Assembly (NCBI GenBank): GCA_025201375.1
Contig: JAIWZP010000020.1
Location: 450,987 to 514,986 of the forward strand
Direction: 5' to 3'
Source of the DNA: Gongronella butleri
Taxonomy: Eukaryota > Mucoromycota > Mucoromycetes > Mucorales > Cunninghamellaceae
Length of the DNA: 64,000 nucleotides
Positions 56,457-64,000 of the stretch are shown piece after piece (position 1 is the first letter of the stretch; each line of letters opens with the position of its first letter). The position numbers and the translations under genes are program-made. The notes beneath the pieces were generated by a model. It was not told the origin of the DNA. It saw only the letters and a list, made by a program, of their open reading frames with translations, and ran no database searches.

Positions 56457-58315
56457 TTATTTTGAAGACTCGGGCAGGCTACGGATGGTGGTGTCTTCGT
56501 CTTCGTCGTCGTCGTCAGTCTCCGTGCCTGGTGCCTTTTGCACATTGGAAAACTTGTGCGGCTTCTTGCTTCGGGAATCCGGTCTAAAGTTCCACTTGAC
56601 GCCCTTGTCCGGGTAGTCCTTCCACGCCTAATGAATCAAAATCAAGATGAATGAGCCTCCGTTCACACGATTCTCGCACCGCTCTAGCTTCTTACATCAA
56701 GGCACGAGCCAGGGTTCGTGTCAAAGTTCTCGACATCTACGAGGGAAAAAAAAAAACCAAACGCATTAAATGGCGAGTCACCCTTTTTTTAACGCGATTT
56801 TTACCTTCCGGGCAAAGGCAGGTGCCCAGGACGCCATCGTCAGTGCAATGCGCGAAATTATCGTGCTGATAGCCAATGTCGTCAAAGAAATGGACTTGCG
56901 ATTTGTTGAGGAACATGCCTGCGGCCAGGCTGTGGACAATGGCATCGCCCCAGCGCTCGTAGAAAAAGTTGCCGGTCTCATCCAAATAATCAAAGTACGC
57001 CTGAAAGAAGCCAAAAAAGGGCACATGAGCCAACAAAAATAACAATGGAGCGCTGTGAGGTATTTTTTTTTTTTTTTTTTTTAATCTAACCTGGTACATG
57101 GGATCGCGCCAGAGCTTCAAGCTTGCGATTTCGAAATTGGACCAATAGTGGCACAGGTTGTACTCGTCTTGATCGTCGGCGAAGAAGCGGAGCAAGGTGG
57201 TGTTGAGCTTCTTTTCCTTGGCAAATTCGATGGTATGCTTCCAGAGCGATGGAATTGTCTCTGGCAGCTCCTTCAGCGTGATGGTGAAGCCGTATTCCTT
57301 GCCATTGTCTTGCATATAAAGGAACGGGTCGTACAAAAGGTCGCAGAAAAAGTGCACGCTGGGCTCGACGCGCCTATTTAGCAAAAAAAGGAAGAAAAAA
57401 AGGGTCAGCTCTGCACGCGACGTGGCCATCCATTCGATCTGACGCTGTATCTTGATGTCAATGTGTTGCCCTTACCAATAGTAATCATACTTGGCAATCA
57501 AGGGATGACGATAAAACCAGCCTGAATTGAAGCGGCACATGTGGCGATACGACAGCGAGCCGCCATACAAAACACCGCGCATCTGATAATCCAACAGGCA
57601 CTGCTCCACGAGCTCCCCATCCACCCAGTCGGGAATGGACCACATGTGGTCGGGCACCAGGCCAAATTCCACCGTGTTTTCCGTCATTGCCAGGATCGAT
57701 TGCTTGAAATCATCCTCAAACGGCTCGTCATTCAAAAAGACATAGGGGTATTTGAACCGACGGTTGAAGCGACTGATGAAAAAAAAAAAAAAAAAAACGT
57801 GAGCGAGAGCACGGGCGCGTGCCATTTTCTGTCTTTTTGTGCGTTTCTTACTCTTCAAATTCACGAATGGTGCGTCGCATGCCATCGAGTTCGCTGTTGC
57901 GGCAGAGAATGACAATGACGGCATTAGCTTTTCGAGGTTGAGGCGCGAGAGGGGGCGCAACGGACGTCAATGGTGGCAAAGTGATGTTGTAATTGATGGT
58001 GGCGTTGCTGCTGCAATTAGTGGTGCCACAATCCTTCTCATTGGTGTCTAATTCGTCGGGTGGCACAGTGCCCAGGGGCTGCTGATGCTGCTTGATGTCG
58101 TGGACATCCGAAGCCGCATCGTCATCGAAATCCATCTCTTTCTTCTTTTTTTCCTTCTCGACCAGCGTCTGTTGCTGCTGCTCCACACGCTGGGCCCATT
58201 GCGTCTCCATGGACGACATGTCGTCCATGTTTTTAGTCGACCACGACGACAGTGTCACCAGGTACAGCAGCATCATGCCCGCCAGCAAAAGGACGAATTC
58301 GATCCGGCGCTTCAT
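56457..58315 (-). CDS. MNT1: Kre2/Mnt1-family alpha-1,2-mannosyltransferase (GT15)
   Basis: Six exons (58315-57852, 57772-57476, 57373-57091, 57000-56805, 56736-56696, 56627-56457) give 483 residues. A short cytosolic MKRRIE is followed by one membrane anchor (FVLLLAGMMLLYLVTLSSW) and a ~120-residue stem, making a type II Golgi protein. The catalytic domain shows ANAVIVILCRNSELDGM, NRRFKYPYVFLNDEPF, YGGSLSYRHMCRFNSGWFYRHP, YNLCHYWSNFEIASLKLWRD (family nucleophile region), GDAIVHSLAAGMFL and DDIGYQHDNFAHC. The C-terminus carries an acidic DDDDEDED stretch. Known relatives extend O- and N-linked mannose chains using GDP-mannose and Mn2+. Confidence 0.96.
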
Positions 58316-60519
58316 CTTTTTTTAATGCGTGCCTCGGTGGGAAAAGAGGGGGAAGAGGAAAAAGAGCAAAAGAGACAATGAAAAAAAAAGGCGCGGACTC
58401 GAGAGAATAAAAGAGAAAAGAAAGGTCAACAAAATGGGGGAAAATCGCCTGAAACAAAGAAAAAGGCGATCATCTGGATGATACGTCTCTTTTTTTTTCT
58501 GCGTGTCGCACGTTGCCCACTCTTTTTTACCCTTGTAGGACAGGGTCAAACCGCCCAAATCGAGTCAAGACTAATTTTCCAATTATGGAATGACGAGGCT
58601 GGGCAAAGGCCCTGTCATTTCAGCTGGTCCATGCAAGCGCGGCTGGCTACTGGCCGACAGTTGCTGGAGGAGTTTCAAGCTTGCCCAAAACTAGAACCTT
58701 TTTGGCATAGTCAATGATCAATTCGCAATTTTGGCCGTGCATGTGTAAATTGCTCTGGTGCGCGTTCATCAGCGCTCTCACCAGGCCACCCGCGTTCCCA
58801 ACAAACACGTTCGCATAAGCAAGGCGGGATGACGGCATTATGGGTAAAAGGCAATCCACCCACGTACAAGCCCGCACGCTCTCACACACTTGGAAAAAAA
58901 GAACGCTGGTGACCCCACCCCCCGTCGATCGAACCTTTTTTTTTTCCTTTGCTCGCGTCGCTCGGCCGTTCTTTTTTTTTCCCGCTTCCCCGATCAGCGA
59001 TATCTTGCTTATTTTCTCTTTGTTCTTTTTGAGTTCCTTGGCACCACCTGGCCCTCGGATATTTAAACAAAGTTTAGACGCCTTGTAAATTGCAAGGCAT
59101 TGTGAGATGGGAAGACGGCCGCAGGTTTTGGCGGATGCTTGCCAGCCAGGGAGCCAATCACGCGCCCGCGCCAAGCAAAATGCTGGATGCACAAAGAAAA
59201 AAAAATGAGAAAAAAAGGGGTCAATCTCGCTCCATTGTTCATTTTGGCACGCTCTCGCCCAACAAGAATTGCAATAATTGTTCAATGAACAAATGTAGAT
59301 CATCCTGTCGTTCATTGACACGATAGATTTTCCAGGGGTGGGGGAGGGAAATATGCGCGGGAACACCCATTTGCATGGCCCAGCTGTTCCGTCGATCCCG
59401 CAAAGAGCACGCGATCTCCTCTGCTTCCCATTTTCCCGGGTCCAGTTGGCCTGAGGGCGTCATCCGTCCAATACAAAACCTGCGCGCAAAGCCAGGGGAG
59501 ATCTTCTTGGCTGATTTCTATTTTTAAAAGTGCCATGAGATAGCGAGGAGGGCCCAGCCCGTGCTCATGTCTCAAAAAGATTGAAAAAGACCCAGGCAGC
59601 CATCAAAAAAAAAAGTGAGCGCCAATTGTGCAACATGTTCGTGCTGGACGCGAAAGGGCAGACGCGCCTTGATCTCTCTTTTTCTTGTTTTCTAACTTTC
59701 TGAATTTTTTTTTTCTTCTTCATTCTCTCTCCCTCTCTCTTTTGAACTTTGTTCATAAACTTCCTTTTTATTCTGCAGTATGTTTCTGTGGAACGTGACG
59801 AATCTATCAACTCGAATAATTACGTTATGACGTTTACTTGCATGTGCCACAAGATTCGATCGTCCCTCTCTAAAATAAAAAAAACAGAAGCCGCAGCTTT
59901 CATGTAGGCGCGCTTCATGGATGCTACTTTGGAATGCTTGTCGAATAATCCATGGTTTTTGCGTCGTTGATACACAGCATCCCAATAAATAGTTCCTTTG
60001 TCTTTGAGACAGGCAAGTGCATTCTCCACGAAGCAACAGTCGACATTGTCATTCATATGTTTATGAGTTGCATTTGAGGAGCTAGGCTGTGCATCATCAG
60101 TATGAGACGGAATTGATGCGGGTGTCGGCAGCAGCAGACACCTCAAGGCGTGGTTTGGGTTCGGGTTCGGGTTCAGGATCGTGATCGGCTTAGGGACATG
60201 GGCATCGGAAGATCCAGTCGCTGTGGATGGATCAGTATTGGCTCGTCATCATTGCGCATTTCATGAGGCTTTTGGCTCTCGGCCTTCCTTTGAACGCATC
60301 AACAAGGGAGATCGCGCTTCCACAATCGATTGTGCCGTATTTGAATCGTAGTTACCATATCGTCTTGAAGAAAGGCAAGAAAGCGTTCTTATTCATTTTA
60401 AATGCTCAAAGCGTCAGCGTTCAGCAAATGGCTCCAAAGGCAGCTGAAAGCCAAGACGTTTTAATCTCTTGCTAGGCCCCAGGAAATGCACTCGGAGAGG
60501 GCAACGCGTTGCCCTCGAA
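58316..60519. other. Spacer with two weak coding candidates on the minus strand
   Basis: No firm gene. On the minus strand, 58647-58838 encodes MPSSRLAYANVFVGNAGG to TPPATVGQ (63 residues). Bases 59239-59463 encode a frame containing NERQDDLHLFIEQLLQFLL (74 residues), preceded in another frame by MALLKIEISQEDLPWLCA at 59540. Composition is protein-like, but the pieces are in different frames, no splice pair joins them convincingly, and no family is recognised. They may be remains of one gene. Frames at 59820-60146 and 60227-60475 are likewise unresolved. Confidence 0.3.
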
Positions 60520-60740
60520 TGTAAAATTTAATTTAGAATCGAATGGTGCTAAATTTCGTGCAGCGCGCACTTATTAAAACGCGAAAAAATCGCATATGTA
60601 CTAAAGTATGTGACGCCAAAATCAAAATCTGCCAAAAGTCGTGAAGTGCGATTTCGTCGATTTACAAAACCTTGGGGTAACCCCGATTTTTATTGCCCAG
60701 TTTTCACGGCACAAACTCCAAGTGTGCACCATCTATGCAA
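60520..60740 (+). repeat. Fragment of the dispersed repeat family
   Basis: AAGTGCGATTTCGTCGA followed ~20 bases later by ACCCCGATTTTTATTGC matches the 2855-2910 fragment (GGCGATTTGCTCGAC, CCCCGATTTTTATT) and, loosely, 1530-1730. Confidence 0.5.
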
Positions 60741-60944
60741 GGTAGGTTTTTGATCGAGTTGTGAAGCCTTTTTTTGTCTCCATCGATCCCTTCACGTTGT
60801 ATCCTTCATTGTATGTTTATAATTGGCCTTTAAGCTCATGTTCCAAAACTGACGAGAGGAAGCCAGTTGCGCATCGCTCGCTGAAAAAAAATTCATTCTA
60901 TCAGCCTGGACATTTTGCACGCACCGGGCACCGCCATCGGGCTC

Positions 60945-61080
60945 GTCGAAAAAAAAAAATGCGGCGTGTGTCCGGCCAAAAAAAAAAAAAAAAAAAAGCG
61001 CGGCGTGCATCCGGCCAAAAAAAAATTGGGGGACAAGTTTCTGTTCAAATTGAAGGAGCGGCGTGCGTCGGGCAATTTCG
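60945..61080. repeat. Short GCGGCGTG-poly-A repeat
   Basis: Three copies of a unit close to GCGGCGTGTGTCCGGCC, the first two followed by 9-20 A residues; the third reads GCGGCGTGCGTCGGGC. Spacing is ~45-60 bases and varies with the A tract. Local tandem repeat without coding meaning. Confidence 0.55.
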
Positions 61081-61464
61081 TTATTTATTTTGATTGCAAT
61101 GGTTAAGCATCTTGACAATTTGGGGGACGAGTTTATGTTAATTAAATCGAATCGCTAACAATTAAAGAGAGACAAATTGAAATAAAAGAAAGAAGACAAG
61201 AAAGTAAAAGGGGAAGAAGAGAAACAAAGCCCCGCCGTGCTCACTTTAAATCATACAGTAATAAAGGAACACCGCCTTTTATAAGCGGCACTATTACGGG
61301 TGGTACCTCGTTTCTTTTTTTTTTGGCTGTTTTGCCTAGCCGTTCATAATCACATATCTTTATCTCGCAATAAACGCACCCAGAGGCATACAGTCTATTC
61401 ACAATGAACATGCCCAGCGACATGCAGCCCATTCGCAGGCTCAAAAAAAAGACAATGTCGAGAC

Positions 61465-62795
61465 AATAGACGCGCCAATCGCTATGGCACGCAAGAGCGC
61501 GTCCTTGGAGCTGCATCGACACATTCACTAGTAAAAGAAGTTCGAGGTGTATGGATTCGAATTGAAACGGACGCTCTTAAATCAAAGTCTGACGCGTTTT
61601 TTCACACGTCCAAGTTATCCCGCAAACATCCTGTTCTTCGCGTCAATGCTGCCTGGATCTCGTTTTTTGAAGTGATCATCGATGGCCACATACGCAACAG
61701 CCCGTGCTCTTTTTTGTGAGCCGCGTTTTGAGGATCTGCGGCCAGTCTTTGTCGAGTTTGTCTTGTGGCGAAAATACAAAGTAGATTACATTTTACAAAA
61801 GAACCAGTCGATGGAGCCCGGGGTTTTATGGTATTTTCATCGGCAAATGGACGCATTCTACCATGTGGGTGAATGGCACGGCGATCCGAGGAACCAAGTT
61901 TTGCCAGGTTAAAATTCGTGACTGTACTGTTGTGGTGTGAGAATATTTTGTTTTTTTGCCCTTTTGTCCGCATGATTGATGTGAACGTCTTGTTTCGTCC
62001 CTCTTAGTTCTATGCCTCTTTATTTACATTGTTACCTTAGCATTTGTCGCGTGTGTGTCACTTCTTTTGCATATAATAGCCTGATATCATCGTTTCTCTC
62101 TCTTTTCTCTCTCTCTCTCGTTCTACCTCAGTCCTAGCTCTCCCACCTCGTTGTATCTTTGATAAAAGGTTCTATTGTATTATCACTGAAAGATACTTAA
62201 AATCGGCCTCTGAGCTTCTGGACATAACATGTACCCCTTGGAAAATCGACGATGGAAAATCGTCATTTTTGAAAATCGATGCGGCGCACCATCGAGTGCT
62301 TGCAGCTCCATGAAATTTTGGTATGTGAGCATTTTGGTCTCTCTCTTTTCAGAACAATAGTAAAAACTGGGGGTTGATCTGACCATTGGCAAGACAATTG
62401 ACAATGCTCCATAAATTCGCAATTTTGTCTCTAGCGCGTCAAGCTGCTATTCGACCAGGCTTGAATCTTACAAGTGGACACGCGCAAGGGGGTCATTTTA
62501 TCCCTGCTCGGTAGCGCCGATACGCAACATTTGTACGCTTGCAACGCCCAATCATACATTTCAGCTTCGTTTTTCTCGAAAATGGACAAGACAAAAAACG
62601 ATGGCGTGCTGCTGTGACAATAAATGCAGAATTCGATTCTCTGTCGGATGAACCCAGTTTCATCAGCGTACGACCAAAAATGGTGCAGAAATTTTATTTT
62701 CTAAAATTTGGCTTTGATTGCCCATTCCTCGAAAACAACTTGATCGACCCACGACTTTTATTGCAGATTTGCTTAGAAAGAAGGGGTCACCGCAT
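61465..62795 (+). repeat. Long copy of the dispersed repeat family, interrupted
   Basis: 61465-61920 matches the middle block of the R element (TCTGACGCGTTTTTTCACACGTC, GTGATCATCGATGGCCACATACG, CTGCGGCCAGTCTT, ACCAGTCGATGG, CATGTGGGTGAATGGC). After ~300 bases of TC-rich sequence (61920-62215, possibly a secondary insertion) the right block resumes (ACCCCTTGGAAAATCG, GATGCGGCGCACCATCGAG). It continues through GATTCTCTGTCGGATGAA to CAGATTTGCTTAGAAAGAAGGGG, where the LINE sequence begins. Confidence 0.65.
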
Positions 62796-63541
62796 TCTGC
62801 CATCGCTGCCGCACGACCGCACACAAAAGAGAGGAATGCCCCCGGTTGCTACGCATCACATGCTTCAAATGCGAAAAAAAGGGGCACTACCAAGCTAATT
62901 GCCCTGACAAACGCAGTGAGGATGCAATTCGCTTGGAACAATACGACCGCGCTCGCGCCAACCTCGACCCCACGCCCCGTGAAGCCGCTGCCGCGGCCCT
63001 CGCCTCGCGACGCCCATCAATTCCGCGATCCACGTCACCCGTAACGTCAAAATCCACGGAAATGGAAATTGAGACCGAGATGGACGCTGACTCGCCCTCC
63101 ACGACGCCGGATTCCCCTCTGGCAGACAACCCTGTGCCCGTCTTGCCGGGGACTGCTGGGGGAGATGATGACGAAAATGACACAAACGATGAAAACACGT
63201 GCAATGTGGAAGACGACCCCATGGAGGACCCTAGCTACAAGGCCCCCAATGCCAACAGACCAGCCAACATGACACCAGCACCAACGACGCGAGAACTCCG
63301 CAGCACCACGTCGCGCTCCAACCTGAAGGCGGCGACAATCACTGGTGCCCACACCCCCAAAAAACCTGTTGCTCGCACCAAGGTCGATGGGTCCGATGAA
63401 AATGATCGACGCACGCGCGCCAAGACGTCCGAGGCCAAGCCAATGGACATTGACAACCGCAATCGCACGGATGGACACGCAAATGAGGCCACTGGTGGCC
63501 ACCAGGCGGACCCGCAAGGGACTGCCACCTCTACTCAATAA
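62777..63541 (+). CDS. LINE ORF1 C-terminal fragment with two CCHC zinc knuckles
   Basis: The frame is open from 62777 after a TAG in the flanking repeat and ends at TAA 63539-63541. Two consecutive zinc knuckles of form C-x2-C-x4-H-x4-C are seen: CHRCRTTAHKREEC and CFKCEKKGHYQANC. After them comes a ~220-residue tail rich in Asp, Glu, Thr, Pro and Asn (for example DDDENDTNDENTCNVEDDPM). There is no ATG near the start; the true N-terminus was lost by the 5' truncation. ORF1 proteins of this type bind element RNA. The knuckles are exact; the tail is unlike anything I can name. Confidence 0.85.
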   Translation, partial: KEGVTAFCHRCRTTAHKREECPRLLRITCFKCEKKGHYQANCPDKRSEDAIRLEQYDRARANLDPTPREAAAAALASRRPSIPRSTSPVTSKSTEMEIETEMDADSPSTTPDSPLADNPVPVLPGTAGGDDDENDTNDENTCNVEDDPMEDPSYKAPNANRPANMTPAPTTRELRSTTSRSNLKAATITGAHTPKKPVARTKVDGSDENDRRTRAKTSEAKPMDIDNRNRTDGHANEATGGHQADPQGTATSTQ

Positions 63542-64000
63542 TGAGTAGAGACCATTTGCGCGTCGCGTCCTTGAACGCCAATGGCGTATTCAAGGACGCA
63601 TCCTCACACACACTCAGCACCCGCCGACATCAACAATTCACCAAATATCTACAATCAAAACACCTCTCGCTCGATCTGCTCCTTATGCAAGACCTGTATA
63701 ATGGCCCAGATCATCACCTCTCGCATCGACATGTACACCAATTCACCAGATCATTCGGCACACAATCGGTATTCACCAAATCCGCCGCCATTGTGGCCCT
63801 ACACCCGCGACTTTCAATACTCGACTCGGTCATCTCACGCGATCAACGCGTGATTTGGGCCCTCATACACGACAGCCAGACATCCACCTCCTACAACGTG
63901 GTGAATGTCTATGCCCCACCGCACAATCATCAAAAAGCACCTTTTTGGAGTGAATTCACATCTCTCCCTTTTTTTTCGTCTATTGCAGATACGGACGAGG
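62796..64000 (+). mobile_element. 5'-truncated non-LTR (LINE) retrotransposon, running off the right edge
   Basis: Homology to the dispersed repeat stops at about 62796. From there a gag-like ORF1 fragment with two CCHC knuckles leads into ORF2, which begins with an AP-endonuclease-type domain. The 5' part of ORF1 is missing, as expected from incomplete target-primed reverse transcription into the older repeat. Both frames are intact as far as seen, so the copy is fairly young. Reverse transcriptase and 3' end lie outside the window. Confidence 0.85.
63541..64000 (+). CDS. LINE ORF2 N-terminus, AP-endonuclease domain (partial)
   Basis: The ATG at 63541-63543 overlaps the ORF1 stop by one base (TAATG), a layout used for termination-reinitiation of ORF2. 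The frame stays open to the window edge (153 codons). MSRDHLRVASLNANGVFK matches the opening strand of APE-type LINE endonucleases (N of the first motif). Later LDLLLMQDLYNGP stands where related domains read LQET, with Asp in place of the usual Glu, and YNVVNVYAPPHNHQK matches the NVYAP motif. Reverse transcriptase would follow outside the window. In LINEs this domain nicks target DNA. Confidence 0.88.
   Translation, partial: MSRDHLRVASLNANGVFKDASSHTLSTRRHQQFTKYLQSKHLSLDLLLMQDLYNGPDHHLSHRHVHQFTRSFGTQSVFTKSAAIVALHPRLSILDSVISRDQRVIWALIHDSQTSTSYNVVNVYAPPHNHQKAPFWSEFTSLPFFSSIADTDE

Overview
The window is nuclear DNA from a filamentous fungus. Genes are split by many short GT-AG introns (about 50-300 bp) and there are no operons. 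Long A and T homopolymers are common in introns and spacers, and AATAAA signals follow several genes. The gene set includes a class C (GABA-B/glutamate-like) GPCR, a UDP-xylose synthase, a Kre2/Mnt1 mannosyltransferase and a member of what looks like a large lineage-specific family known from Mucorales genomes. This points to an early-diverging fungus, most likely Mucoromycota. That placement is inference from gene content; no marker was searched.

Layout. 1-742: N-terminal part of a syntaxin-18/Ufe1 SNARE, cut by the left edge. 0.75-9.7 kb: gene-poor DNA with degraded dispersed repeats, small tandem repeats and a striking ~1.9 kb array of CAGGT/ACCTG motifs in both orientations. 9.8-18.6 kb: a dense block with eIF3k, serine racemase, a Utp30-type L1-fold protein, an unrecognised small protein, a Swiss-Army-Knife HAD protein and a Ctr copper transporter. 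18.8-23.3 kb: a 16-exon class C GPCR with a C-terminal PH-like domain. 23.3-28.8 kb: mostly repeats and spacer. 28.8-34.3 kb: FHA-RING ligase (Dma1 type), 2OG-Fe(II) oxygenase and a mitochondrial-type CDF transporter. 34.3-38.1 kb: repeats ending in a ~300 bp tandem satellite. 38.3-39.9 kb: lineage-specific gene, possibly broken. 40.3-58.3 kb: UDP-xylose synthase, Sec4/Rab8 GTPase, neutral ceramidase, Bem3-like PX-PH-RhoGAP and Kre2/Mnt1 mannosyltransferase. 58.3-62.8 kb: repeats. 62.8 kb to the right edge: a 5'-truncated LINE retrotransposon with the end of ORF1 and the start of ORF2.

Several genes fit polarised growth and secretion (Ufe1-like SNARE, Sec4-like Rab, Bem3-like GAP, mannosyltransferase, nucleotide-sugar enzyme), but they lie on separate transcripts and no co-regulation is implied. 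Exon models were built by hand from splice signals, reading phase and family motifs. Every multi-exon model below keeps phase throughout except the lineage-specific gene at 38.3 kb. The less usual signals of this window are in the repeats (CAGGT array, 300 bp satellite, a multi-copy degraded element, excess of ACGCGT) and in the GPCR-PH fusion.
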